Below are positions 1-7,186 of a DNA stretch of 16,609 bases, piece after piece; positions within the stretch are counted from its first letter, which is position 1; the number at the start of each line of letters is the position of its first letter. The position numbers and the translations under genes are program-made. Origin of the DNA: Bacteroidales bacterium. Its GTDB lineage: Bacteria; Bacteroidota; Bacteroidia; Bacteroidales; VadinHA17. Below the pieces are notes generated by a model that was not told where the DNA came from, ran no database searches, and was given only the letters and a program-made list of their open reading frames with translations. The DNA lies in assembly GCA_016936695.1 (NCBI GenBank), contig JAFGXK010000284.1:1-16609 (forward strand), read 5' to 3'.

Positions 1-1419
1 CCAGACGGCCAGGCTACATTTAATTCGATAACCAACAACGGTACACTGACCCTCGAATCTGATGAAAATGGTACTGCTTCTCTGATTGTTGACAACTATA
101 CCGGAAATGATGCTGAGATTGAACTTTATGCCTCAACCAACTATTGGCATTACGTTTCATCTCCTGTTCAATCACTTGATGCCACTGCATTTGGAACACC
201 AAATTTGGCAGCCTACTACGAAAGCAGGATTTCCAACAGTCAGGATGTCGGATGGATTGCCTATGACGGTTACAGATATACAGACGGAACAACATCCGAC
301 ACTACATTTTCAACATTATCCGTTGGCATCGGATACGACTATTATAACACAGTTACAAACACCTTGTCTTTGAGCGGATCTTTAAACACATCAGGGCCTT
401 CAATCAGCCTTGCCTACAACTCAAAAGGAACCGACCCTGATTATCCCGGATCACAGGGCTTTAATCTTTTAGGCAATCCGTTTACTTCCTGCCTTGACTG
501 GGACCAAATTACGCTTGATCCATCAATAACCGGGGCTATCTATTTTACATATAATGGTAGTTATGCATCTTATGTAAATGGAGTTGGAACTAACGGGGGT
601 GCTGGTACTATTCCCCCAATGCAGGGTTTCTTTGTTAAAACCTTAGCCCAGGGAACTTCTGTTACATTGTCTGAAGATGCCAGGGTTCACAATATCTCCC
701 AGATCAGCTATAAAGGGGATTCAGAGGTCATACCTCTGATCAGACTTAAGCTTGAAAATAACCTTAAAAGCGATGAAGCAGTTGTCAGATTTGATGAAAA
801 GGCAACTGCGGAATTTGATAATTTACTTGACGCCCTCAAATTCAGTCAAACAGGGAACGGTACAGGTATCTGGACTAAAACCGGAAATATTAATTTCAGC
901 ATAAATGGATTACCGTTCCCGGATAACAAAGTTGAAATCCCCGTTGGTATTTACACGGCTGAATCTGGTAATACTACAATTACCGGTTCCCAGATTGAAG
1001 GACTTGAGAATTATAATATAGTTTTAACAGATAAACTTACTGGTACATCAATTATTCTGAAAGAATCCGGTTCTTATGCTTTCCAGTCACAGACTGGCAT
1101 AGTATCAGACAGATTCATTTTGGCTATCAGCAATATAAGTACCCCCGTACCTGAAATTACACTGCCTGAAGATATGTTTAAAATATATTCTTCTAGAGGA
1201 ATATTATACATTCAGTCGCTTTCAGAAACATGGGATTCACAGCCCGGCACAGTGAGCATTTATGATCTCTTCGGAAGAAGAATTGTACAGAAGGATAACG
1301 TCAGCTGGTCCAATGGAGAGATAAAAGAATTAAGCCTGAATGCAGCCAATGGCATCTATATTGTTGAAATTAAATCTAAATCTCTAAAATTTATTGGAAA
1401 ATTTAATTTTAATAAATAG
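1..1419 (+). CDS. T9SS-exported surface protein, C-terminal part (5' end outside window)
   Basis: The reading frame is open from base 1 and ends with TAG at 1417-1419, so at least 472 residues of a larger protein are present and the start lies upstream. The central part has the 'LLGNPF...DW' and 'PPMQGFFVK' patterns common in large Bacteroidota cell-surface proteins, in a beta-rich, Thr/Ser/Asn/Gly-rich context. The last ~80 residues look like a type A sorting domain of the type IX secretion system: 'YSSRGILYIQS', then 'SIYDLFGRRIV', then 'ANGIYIVEI', then a basic end (KFIGKFNFNK). In this family the domain directs passage through the outer membrane and is cleaved on surface attachment or release. 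The ligand or enzymatic role cannot be read from this fragment. A small gene follows after 35 bases and a terminator after about 250 bases. Confidence is high for the sorting domain and low for any specific function. Confidence 0.88.
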   Translation, partial: PDGQATFNSITNNGTLTLESDENGTASLIVDNYTGNDAEIELYASTNYWHYVSSPVQSLDATAFGTPNLAAYYESRISNSQDVGWIAYDGYRYTDGTTSDTTFSTLSVGIGYDYYNTVTNTLSLSGSLNTSGPSISLAYNSKGTDPDYPGSQGFNLLGNPFTSCLDWDQITLDPSITGAIYFTYNGSYASYVNGVGTNGGAGTIPPMQGFFVKTLAQGTSVTLSEDARVHNISQISYKGDSEVIPLIRLKLENNLKSDEAVVRFDEKATAEFDNLLDALKFSQTGNGTGIWTKTGNINFSINGLPFPDNKVEIPVGIYTAESGNTTITGSQIEGLENYNIVLTDKLTGTSIILKESGSYAFQSQTGIVSDRFILAISNISTPVPEITLPEDMFKIYSSRGILYIQSLSETWDSQPGTVSIYDLFGRRIVQKDNVSWSNGEIKELSLNAANGIYIVEIKSKSLKFIGKFNFNK

Positions 1420-1454
1420 ATTTGCAGGTTGCTCGTCTTCTGACTATAGAACTT

Positions 1455-1625
1455 ATGAAAAGAAAACATTATATAAAGCCATTAGTTAAAAAGCTAGTTA
1501 TTGACAATTCTATTTCCTTGGTTATGATGACTGTTCCTCCTATGGATCCACATCCCAGACCCCAGGGAAGCAAAGGAACTGATACTCCTTTTTCAAGTCC
1601 GTTCGATAATAAGCCATTCAATTAG
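1455..1625 (+). CDS. 56-residue peptide of unknown function downstream of the T9SS gene
   Basis: Starting at the ATG at 1455 this encodes 56 residues. The frame stays open upstream to 1422, but no better start is visible there. It has three zones: a basic N-terminus (MKRKHYIKPLVKKL), a hydrophobic core (VIDNSISLVMM), and a Pro/Gly-rich, charged tail (PPMDPHPRP... to FDNKPFN). The pattern of a basic start, 'IDNSISLVMM' and then a Pro/Gly tail is one I associate with short unnamed Bacteroidota proteins, often beside surface-protein genes; this is recollection, not a search. It lies between the T9SS gene and the terminator at 1667-1696, so it is probably co-transcribed with that gene. There is no cleavable signal peptide of normal length and no cysteine, so it is not a lipoprotein. 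It could be a secreted peptide, a peptide precursor or a small accessory factor. The function is unknown. Confidence 0.6.
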   Translation: MKRKHYIKPLVKKLVIDNSISLVMMTVPPMDPHPRPQGSKGTDTPFSSPFDNKPFN

Positions 1626-1666
1626 GAAACCATTAGGTGAAGAAACCCTTATATTAAACTTATAAT

Positions 1667-1696
1667 AAAGAAAAGAGTGCTGCGGCACTCTTTTTT
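1667..1696 (+). terminator. Intrinsic terminator after the T9SS/peptide genes
   Basis: A perfect 10-bp stem (1671-1680 AAAAGAGTGC with 1685-1694 GCACTCTTTT) closes a TGCG loop and ends in a run of T to 1696. A-rich sequence on the other side means it may also work for the methyltransferase gene arriving on the minus strand from 1779. Confidence 0.85.
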
Positions 1697-1778
1697 AGTT
1701 TATTATACTTTCATTTCCGTTGCTTTCCCTTGCTAAACAGCCACACAGACATGGCCGGCAGAACAGGGAAAAGATTTG

Positions 1779-2570
1779 TTATTCTGATTTAGTTTCTGCT
1801 ATGATAAATCCATGCTTTTCTTCATCATATTCAACAATCCTGTAGCCAGCCTTATTCAATTCAGCTCTGATTTCTTCGCCCGTGAAATAATGAATATAGT
1901 TTGGTACTAACTTATCTCCCTGCTCAGCTCTCTCACCACCGCAGAAAAATCCCAGAAAGCCAGAAATACTTTGAATCAATCTGTCTCTTCTGTTTCTATC
2001 CTTCACCCAAATAAAGGATATCATAAGCCTGCCTGCTTCATTCATATAAGGATAAAGTGCCTTGAGAAAACGTATTCTGTTTGCACCTCCTTTAATATGC
2101 GAATATGCACCCCAGCCGATTATAACTACATCATGTTTTCTGATTTCGGAAGGTACAGTATTCCTCGGCAGATGATTTATGCTGCTGTCAACATTTTTCT
2201 TCTTAAGAAAACGATTACCATATTCAACAAGTGCGGCATTACATTCATAAGCATCAACTGTGAACCCTCTCTTGCTCAATCCCAATACTTCCCTTCCGCC
2301 ACCGGCAGCAATAAGCATCACTGTTTTTACTTCCTTAAAATGATTTTCAATGATATAGGTCTCCCAGTCAAACAATCCCTTTTCATTGTAATCATCATCT
2401 ATGTAAGTTGTACTTTCCTTATAATGAACCTCATCAAAATACCAAAGTCCATTTTTGCCAATAACCCCCAGCCAAAAGCCTGAATGGAAAGCGTCAAGAA
2501 AATTTGTAAGCATTTTAAGAAACCGGAAACAAGAGTCTGATAACCTTACCAGGAATTTGTACCATTTCAT
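1779..2570 (-). CDS. Class I SAM-dependent methyltransferase family protein
   Basis: The 263-residue protein has a Rossmann-fold methyltransferase core. Motif I is at about residues 83-92 (TVMLIAAGGG), an acidic end of strand 2 is at about 107-110 (DAYEC), and a strand-4-like segment is at 147-158 (DVVIIGWGAYSH). A hydrophobic strand follows at 181-188 (RLMISFIW). The first ~50 residues are aromatic and moderately hydrophobic and could associate with the membrane or form a substrate cap. The start is taken as ATG at 2570. A TTG seven codons upstream lies inside the best promoter match (2589-2596), so it is unlikely to be used. The acceptor is unknown: a lipid, sugar or small molecule is possible. 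The gene is divergent from the Wzi-like gene and ends about 80 bases from the terminator at 1667-1696. The family call is good; the substrate is not assignable. Confidence 0.82.
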   Translation of the reverse strand: MKWYKFLVRLSDSCFRFLKMLTNFLDAFHSGFWLGVIGKNGLWYFDEVHYKESTTYIDDDYNEKGLFDWETYIIENHFKEVKTVMLIAAGGGREVLGLSKRGFTVDAYECNAALVEYGNRFLKKKNVDSSINHLPRNTVPSEIRKHDVVIIGWGAYSHIKGGANRIRFLKALYPYMNEAGRLMISFIWVKDRNRRDRLIQSISGFLGFFCGGERAEQGDKLVPNYIHYFTGEEIRAELNKAGYRIVEYDEEKHGFIIAETKSE

Positions 2571-2588
2571 GGGCAGAGGATTTTCAGG

Positions 2589-2596
2589 CAAAGATA
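2589..2596 (-). promoter_or_regulatory. Putative -7 element (TATCTTTG) of the methyltransferase gene
   Basis: On the minus strand the bases read TATCTTTG, an exact match to the Bacteroidota -7 consensus TAnnTTTG, 18 bases upstream of the ATG at 2570. A TTG occurs about 25 bases further upstream as a loose -33 candidate. The position argues for the ATG start over the upstream TTG. Confidence 0.5.
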
Positions 2597-2609
2597 GCGA
2601 TTTTAGGAA

Positions 2610-2657
2610 GTTTCAGGGTTGCAATGTTTCAGAGTTTCAGAGTTTCAGGGTTTCAGG
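2610..2657 (+). repeat. 8-bp tandem array, unit GTTTCAGA/G
   Basis: Six consecutive 8-mers fill this stretch: GTTTCAGG, GTTGCAAT, GTTTCAGA twice, then GTTTCAGG twice. It lies in the divergent gap between the methyltransferase and Wzi-like genes, upstream of both. The period matches the GACCGCAA arrays elsewhere in the window but the sequence differs. A purine-rich, G-heavy stretch of no recognisable function follows from 2658 to 2730. Confidence 0.8.
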
Positions 2658-2730
2658 GCATCAAGGCGTTTAGGCGGGAAGGCAGGAAAGAGGATGAAGG
2701 GGAGAAACGGAGAAGGGGAGAATGGGAGCA

Positions 2731-2775
2731 GAACTCCGTGCAACTCCGTGGTAAACTCCGTGTTACTCCGTGGTT
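2731..2775 (+). repeat. ACTCCGTG repeat array upstream of the wzi-like gene
   Basis: The core ACTCCGTG occurs four times with 10-, 12- and 10-base spacing. The last 24 bases (2752-2775) are identical to 12702-12725, just upstream of fcl. It ends 13 bases before the -7 element of the wzi-like gene. Confidence 0.8.
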
Positions 2776-2787
2776 AAAAAGAAATCC

Positions 2788-2795
2788 TATCTTTG
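2788..2795 (+). promoter_or_regulatory. Putative -7 element (TATCTTTG) of the wzi-like gene
   Basis: This is an exact TAnnTTTG match 18 bases upstream of the ATG at 2814. No convincing TTG is seen at -33. An in-frame TTG at 2793 overlaps this element and is therefore disfavoured as a start. The methyltransferase gene has the same octamer at the same distance from its start on the other strand. Confidence 0.5.
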
Positions 2796-2813
2796 TCAAA
2801 TTGTTTCAACTAT

Positions 2814-4475
2814 ATGAAAAGGCTTTTATTTCTTTTCCTTATAATTATCCTTCCATTAAAAGTCACCTCCCAGGAGCTGCCCCACCCCGTAGTCAATACC
2901 GGCGTCTACGAGTTCCTCGATGAGCTGGCATCGATGCAGATCATCGAAATAAACTCCGCGGTTAAACCGTATTCACGGCTGTATATTGCGAACAAGCTGA
3001 ATGAGGCAGATCAACAGCGGGAAATGCTCAACTCCAGGCAACAAAAGGAACTTGATTTTTACCTTATGGATTTTGGCAAAGAACTCCTCCTCTTCAGCCA
3101 CGACCGCACGACCGCAAGACCGCAAGACCGCAGGACTTTTTTATGGCATGAAGGCGAAGAAGATACTTCTAACGGGAAAACTTTTAAACTAAGGAGGGAT
3201 CTCTTCTACTATAAGGATTCATTGTTTTCACTGACAATTAATCCGATACTGGGCGGGGAGGTGTTCTTCAACTCTGACGGAAGAGCAACTTACGCCCGCA
3301 ATTTCGGGGAGGCAAGGGCCTATATAGGTAAATGGGGTTTCTGGGCTTCGCTCAGGGATAATCATGAGAAGCCGCTGCTTGGTCGTCCGCAATATCTTAC
3401 CAAAAGAGAGGGTGGTCATGTCAAGGGAGCCACCGACTGGAGCGAGATGCAGGCCGGGATTACCAGATCGTGGAGCTGGGGCTATGCAGGATTTGTGAAA
3501 GACCGCCAGCAATGGGGCAGCAACTATAACGGTGCGAATATATTCGGAGGAAATAATCCGACATTTTTCGCATTCAAACTTAACCTTAAACCTGTAAAGT
3601 GGTTCGAATTCAACTATTTCCACGGATGGCTGAATTCAATGGTAGTCGACAGCTCACGGTCATACTGGGTAAGCAACAGCTACGGACTGGATTACCGGGA
3701 GGTCTACCATAAGAAATATATTGCAGCCAACATGTTCACCTTCACCCCGGTGAGGAACCTGAACATTTCGGCTGGTAACAGCATAGTGTACACCGACAAG
3801 CATTTCAGTCCGGTTTACATGTTCCCGCTGTTTTTCTACAAGTCGGTCGATCATTCCTACACTTCCGGAGTAGACAACATGAACTCCCAGACCTTCATCG
3901 ACATCAGCTCACGAAACATCCGGAATCTTCACCTTTATGCAACGCTGTTCATAGACGAGCTGTCGGTAGCAAGGTTCACCCGCGATGATGAATGGAATTT
4001 CTTCAGCTGGAAAGCCGGATTCAGGCTGAGCAACCTGCCGTTTCAGAACCTGTCGTTTACCACTGAATTCACATATTCCTATCCACTCTCTTATCAGCAT
4101 TACGTTCCGACGCTCACCTATGATACTCAGGACTTCAACCTGGGGCATTATTTAAGGGATAACTCAAAAGAGTGGTATTTTGCAGTCGGCTACAAGCCGA
4201 TCCGAACCCTCAATATCAGTGCCTGGTTCACCGATGCGGTCCGCGGTCCGGATTACACCAAGCTGGGAACCCCGAGGGTGGGTAATCCGCCGCTGGCGTC
4301 GGTGGAATGGCAAAGCAGGATATTCGGGCTACGGGCGTCGTATCAGGTTATCAATGATCTGTACACGTGGTGTAGTTTCAGTGTTTCAGAAGTTACAGGG
4401 GATGAGAGGTGGAGTCCGGAGTATTTCTACGGTCAAAAGAATACAATTAATTTAGGGGCGACGTTTGGGTTTTGA
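2814..4475 (+). CDS. Capsule assembly Wzi-family outer-membrane beta-barrel protein
   Basis: The 553-residue protein starts with a signal peptide at about residues 1-20 (MKRLLFLFLIIILPLKVTSQ). A short helical segment follows (to about 95, including 'KPYSRLYIANKL'), then a long series of alternating aromatic/polar strands ending in a terminal aromatic residue (GATFGF), as expected of an outer-membrane barrel. Length and pattern fit the Wzi-like family, whose best-studied member binds capsule polysaccharide at the outer membrane. Family-like stretches include 'GFWASLRDNHEKP' and 'GYAGFVKDRQQWG'. The start is ATG at 2814, which gives a clean signal peptide and sits 18 bases after a -7 element. 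Residues 97-108 are encoded by a 35-nt array of GACCGCAA-type repeats, which is unusual inside a gene; the frame stays open through it. The gene lies on the same strand as the sugar cluster further downstream, consistent with a role in surface glycan assembly. Confidence 0.82.
   Translation: MKRLLFLFLIIILPLKVTSQELPHPVVNTGVYEFLDELASMQIIEINSAVKPYSRLYIANKLNEADQQREMLNSRQQKELDFYLMDFGKELLLFSHDRTTARPQDRRTFLWHEGEEDTSNGKTFKLRRDLFYYKDSLFSLTINPILGGEVFFNSDGRATYARNFGEARAYIGKWGFWASLRDNHEKPLLGRPQYLTKREGGHVKGATDWSEMQAGITRSWSWGYAGFVKDRQQWGSNYNGANIFGGNNPTFFAFKLNLKPVKWFEFNYFHGWLNSMVVDSSRSYWVSNSYGLDYREVYHKKYIAANMFTFTPVRNLNISAGNSIVYTDKHFSPVYMFPLFFYKSVDHSYTSGVDNMNSQTFIDISSRNIRNLHLYATLFIDELSVARFTRDDEWNFFSWKAGFRLSNLPFQNLSFTTEFTYSYPLSYQHYVPTLTYDTQDFNLGHYLRDNSKEWYFAVGYKPIRTLNISAWFTDAVRGPDYTKLGTPRVGNPPLASVEWQSRIFGLRASYQVINDLYTWCSFSVSEVTGDERWSPEYFYGQKNTINLGATFGF
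3102..3136 (+). repeat. Intragenic 35-nt GACCGCAA array inside the wzi-like gene
   Basis: Four 8-mers (GACCGCAC, GACCGCAA twice, GACCGCAG) plus GAC make exactly 35 nt. The array encodes residues 97-108 of the Wzi-like protein (DRTTARPQDRRT). The same array length recurs at 11328-11362, 11393-11427 and 14360-14394, all outside genes. Confidence 0.85.
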
Positions 4476-4486
4476 TTTCTTCTTAC

Positions 4487-4638
4487 TCGCTCCCGCTCTC
4501 ACACTCACACTGTTTTACCCACCCCTACCCCTCCCGAGGAGGGGATCTTTAAAGAACCCACCCCTACCCCTCCTGAGGAGGGGATTTTTGATGGCGTACC
4601 TCTGCGTCTTCCATCTGCGTTAATCTGCGAGAACTTCT
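4487..4638 (+). repeat. Composite intergenic repeat, copy A
   Basis: Three parts occur in order: a CT/CA-rich leader ending in CTGTTTTAC (4487-4519), two GC-hairpin units whose palindromes are CCCCTCC-cga-GGAGGGG (4528-4544) and CCCCTCCtgaGGAGGGG (4567-4583), and a 'ctgcg' tail (about 4591-4638) with ATCTGCGTTAATCTGCGAG. It begins 11 bases after the wzi-like stop, so a role in 3'-end processing or termination is conceivable. The T-runs after the stems are too short to call it a classic terminator. Confidence 0.8.
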
Positions 4639-5015
4639 TACTTTTTTCTAATTTCAACATATTACTCACCCCCTTTCCCGTTTCCCCCTTTGCCTACTCC
4701 TGCTCCTTTTCTCATGTCAACTAAAGGATTAAGATTTCCTGCTACCTTTTGCGGGAGGCTTCCGGCCCCGTCCCCCCCGGGGGAAGGCGGGGGAAGGGGG
4801 TAAAGGCTACAAGTGAGCAGGGGGGTAAAAAAAGCAGGGAGGCAGGTGGTTAAAAAAAGGCAGCCAGAGATCCTTGATACTGCAACCCTGTTAGTTTCTT
4901 CTCTGCGAACCTTCTGCGTCTTCCATCTGCGTAAACTCTGCGAGAACCTTCTTCTTTTTTGTTTTTCCCACTTCTGCCCTTCGGAGGTGCCAGCAATGAT
5001 AATTCTATTAAGTAT
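4639..5015. other. Gene-free stretch with pyrimidine-rich and repeat-derived sequence
   Basis: No credible gene was seen. The first part is C/T-rich. At about 4764-4802 there is a C-run/G-run block able to form GC hairpins (CCCCCCCGGGGG at its centre). At about 4907-4950 a second, diverged 'ctgcg' tail occurs (CATCTGCGTAAACTCTGCGAG) without a neighbouring hairpin unit. The short plus-strand frame from 4813 is judged spurious. The stretch separates the plus-strand wzi-like gene from the convergent AbiEii-like gene. Confidence 0.6.
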
Positions 5016-5699
5016 TTATTTCCCGGATCGTAATGAATTAGCGTTGCCTTGAATGATATCCCTTACTATGATATCCAACTGTTGCCTGAACCATTCAGGT
5101 TCCGGGGGAGTATTTATCCAGTTTATTTCATCAAGGGCTGATACAGGAAAATCATCAATTATTTTTGCTATTTCAACAGGATTGACCCACATATCTTTCT
5201 GGAAGGCGTCATCAATAACCCGATTCCAGCCGAAAGGAAGTTCATGGCATATAAAAACCACATCAACCAGATCCTTTGCAGCAAATCTGGGCAAAGCCGA
5301 GATCTTGTTGGAAAGGATATTTTCCATAGTATCGGTGAGACGATATAAACCTGTAGCCACCGGAATTCCGGTCCGGAAAGGAATATCATTGACGAAATCG
5401 ATCTTCAGAGAAGCATTTTCGTAGAATATTACCAGTCTGGCAAAACCCTCATCGGCCTGGAGTACATCAAATTTCAAATTCAACTCAGGCAATTTTCTAA
5501 TCACGGTTTCTGTCTGAATTTTGAAGTTGTCGGATCCGTTTAAAAAGAAATCAAGGTCATCAGAATACCGGTGATTCAGCCATGCACGGCTCAGTGCAGT
5601 ACCTCCCGTAAGATAAAAATCGACAGGCAGAGCATTCAGAAGTCCGAAAACTTTATCCTGCAGGGGATATAATATATTTTGATAATAATCTCTTTCCAT
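5016..5699 (-). CDS. AbiEii/AbiGii-type nucleotidyltransferase
   Basis: This is a nucleotidyltransferase of the AbiEii/AbiGii toxin family. Taken from the ATG at 5699 it has 227 residues. The signature is near the N-terminus: FYLTGGTAL at about residues 28-36, then HRYSDDLDFF at about 43-52 with the metal-binding DxD, and a third acidic residue in LKIDFV at about 97-102. The later 'LSNKISAL' and 'AAKDLVDV' segments are also typical. An ATG at 5753 would add 18 residues but would overlap the upstream gene by 101 bases. Starting at 5699 leaves 47 bases of overlap and begins with MERDYYQNILYPLQDKV, which resembles family N-termini as I recall them. AbiEii toxins are NTP-using nucleotidyltransferases of type IV toxin-antitoxin/phage-abortive systems. 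Whether this one is toxic is not known. It probably shares a transcript with the overlapping partner at 5653-5964. Confidence 0.82.
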   Translation of the reverse strand: MERDYYQNILYPLQDKVFGLLNALPVDFYLTGGTALSRAWLNHRYSDDLDFFLNGSDNFKIQTETVIRKLPELNLKFDVLQADEGFARLVIFYENASLKIDFVNDIPFRTGIPVATGLYRLTDTMENILSNKISALPRFAAKDLVDVVFICHELPFGWNRVIDDAFQKDMWVNPVEIAKIIDDFPVSALDEINWINTPPEPEWFRQQLDIIVRDIIQGNANSLRSGK

Positions 5700-5964
5700 C
5701 CGTGTAATACTTTCGTCTGGATTCCGGGAAAAGCCTTGCAATAATTTTGTCATCTAACAGCCTGGCAAGGTAAGCTGGTCCGCCGGCCAGTTGAATCAAT
5801 TCATACCAGCTAAATGTACTGAGCGCTTTTAAAAGGATACGCTCATCATTAAATGCCTTCAACGGATCATTTATAACACTCTCCACAGCTTTCTTTCGGG
5901 CTGAAGAAGGAAGGTCCCAGAACATGCTGGCGATCTTATTTTTAAGTTTCTGCTCCACAATCAA
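5653..5964 (-). CDS. Small partner of the AbiEii-like gene (putative antitoxin-position protein)
   Basis: A protein of about 103 residues precedes and overlaps the nucleotidyltransferase gene, the position an antitoxin gene often occupies. It is largely helical and mixed in charge: 'FWDLPSSARKKAVESVIND' is followed by 'LSTFSWYELIQLAGG' and 'LFPESRRKYY'. No DNA-binding domain can be named with confidence. The start is uncertain. The longest form begins with TTG at 5964, GTG at 5958 is possible, and the first ATG is 5925. The segment 'EQKLKNKIAS' before that ATG reads as real protein, so the longer form is preferred. It is not visibly related to the winged-helix AbiEi antitoxin. Function is inferred from position only. 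Confidence 0.65.
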   Translation of the reverse strand: MIVEQKLKNKIASMFWDLPSSARKKAVESVINDPLKAFNDERILLKALSTFSWYELIQLAGGPAYLARLLDDKIIARLFPESRRKYYTDGKRLLSKYIISPAG

Positions 5965-6000
5965 TTACCTTTGTGAATGGATGTGTTAACCAACAACAAG

Positions 6001-6049
6001 TAACTAGCAACTAGCAACCAGCAACTAGCAACCAGTAACCAGTAACTCA
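6001..6049 (+). repeat. 7-bp tandem array, unit CAACTAG/CAACCAG
   Basis: Seven 7-mers in a row total 49 nt: TAACTAG, CAACTAG, CAACCAG, CAACTAG, CAACCAG, TAACCAG, TAACTCA. The array lies between the coiled-coil gene and the AbiE-like pair. The array at 9371-9419 also has seven 7-mers, with a different sequence. Confidence 0.8.
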
Positions 6050-6055
6050 GCTTAA

Positions 6056-7078
6056 TTAATCATCCGACTTTCTTCTTGGCTCATCCTTTTCGATGATCTT
6101 TATCTGGCCTGAAGCCTGAATAGCTTTAAGAGTAATTTCCTTTGAATTGCTCTCCGCGTTTTCAGCTTTCGAGAAAGCCTGTTTTATCTGCATTTCAAGG
6201 TCCTTTATTTTTGCCTGAAGCGATTCAACCTGCTGTACCTTCAATTTCATCTCACCCTCGTGATCCTTCAGCAATAATTGTTTTTCGTATTTATGTTCCT
6301 TTTCGAGCAGGTTGGTTGTCTCCTTTACTGAAGTCTGGACTGCTTTCTCAAGTTCGGCGGGGAAAGCCTGGGCTAAGTTCCGCAGCTCAGTCAGCTCACT
6401 CTCGGCTGCTGCAACCGACTGCTCCCTGGCATTGATCTCGGCCTCGAAAGCTTCCCTTTTCTGAGTAAGCTCCTTGTCAAGAATCGATTTTTTCTGCTCG
6501 TACTGATCCTTGTCTTTCTTTCGTGCCAGCTGCAGATTATACTGGTATTCTTCCTCTTCCCTTGTCCGTTGCTTCTTCAGTGATTCTTCCGCTTCCTTCC
6601 TTTTATCTTCCCATAGTTTTGTTTCCTTGTCGCGATTAAGTTTCTGGATTTTCATCTGTTCTTCAAACTCCGCTTTTTCAGCTTCTATTTCCTTCTCAAA
6701 CTCCTGTTTCTTCTCCTTCTGGGCGCTAAGGATGGCAGCCAGGGAGTCGGCTCCGGCATTGATCTGATACAGGTCTTTCAGCCGCTGATCCTCAATTGCA
6801 ATAGCTTCCCTGATCTTAAGGAGCTTCTGATATTCACCTGTAAGATCATCTTCTATCCTGTCGAGTGTATTGTTAATATTGAGTTTCAGGGAACTGATCT
6901 GTGTGATTATCTTTTCCTCCGTCAGTGTGGATGCTTCCGTAACAACAGCTTTTTTAGTCTTTTCCTCCTGCTCGGCTTTAGGGCTTTCCTGTTTGCTTTC
7001 CTGAATCTTCCCCAACAGATCGTTATATGCTTTCAGAATTTCATTTTTTGTACTGGTCGGGCTTACTTTCTTTTCCAT
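6056..7078 (-). CDS. Long coiled-coil protein of unknown function
   Basis: The protein has 340 residues from the ATG at 7078. A TTG three codons upstream is less likely. It is dominated by Glu, Lys, Gln and Ala with heptad-like spacing from about residue 50 to 310, for example 'EKKQEFEKEIEAEKAEFEEQ' and 'LKDLEMQIKQAF', so a long alpha-helical rod is expected. There are no signal peptide, membrane segment, nucleotide-binding motif or cysteines, which suggests a cytoplasmic protein. The N-terminal ~50 residues are polar and probably disordered after a short helix (NEILKAYNDLLGKIQ). The C-terminus is polar (DEPRRKSDD). It may be structural or a scaffold; I do not recognise a named family. A weak TAnnTTTG-like sequence (TACATTTA, minus strand 7103-7110) lies about 25 bases upstream of the start. 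Confidence 0.8.
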   Translation of the reverse strand: MEKKVSPTSTKNEILKAYNDLLGKIQESKQESPKAEQEEKTKKAVVTEASTLTEEKIITQISSLKLNINNTLDRIEDDLTGEYQKLLKIREAIAIEDQRLKDLYQINAGADSLAAILSAQKEKKQEFEKEIEAEKAEFEEQMKIQKLNRDKETKLWEDKRKEAEESLKKQRTREEEEYQYNLQLARKKDKDQYEQKKSILDKELTQKREAFEAEINAREQSVAAAESELTELRNLAQAFPAELEKAVQTSVKETTNLLEKEHKYEKQLLLKDHEGEMKLKVQQVESLQAKIKDLEMQIKQAFSKAENAESNSKEITLKAIQASGQIKIIEKDEPRRKSDD

Positions 7079-7186
7079 ATTGTCCAATTTTAATCACTTC
7101 AGTAAATGTAGAATATTTTCCTTTAGGTTGAAAATTTAAATCAGGAAAAGGGGGATATGGACACTGTTTTACTCCTCTTTTCGTTT

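Noticed and set aside
1971..2483. Plus-strand open frame of 170 residues opposite the methyltransferase gene
   Set aside because: It is antisense to a gene with clear methyltransferase motifs, is rich in Ile/Cys/Tyr without domain pattern, and has no promoter; it is a shadow frame.
2950..2970. ACTCCGCGGTTAAA in the wzi-like gene as another copy of the ACTCCGTG repeat
   Set aside because: It is a single unit, and it encodes a 'SAVKPYSR' segment that looks like normal family sequence; similarity is probably chance.
4528..4583. GC hairpins of composite copy A as an intrinsic terminator of the wzi-like gene
   Set aside because: The stems are good but the T-tracts are short or interrupted, and identical hairpins occur upstream of genes; termination cannot be claimed.
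5700..5753. ATG at 5753 as start of the AbiEii-like protein
   Set aside because: It would overlap the partner gene by 101 bases; the ATG at 5699 begins with a more family-like N-terminus.
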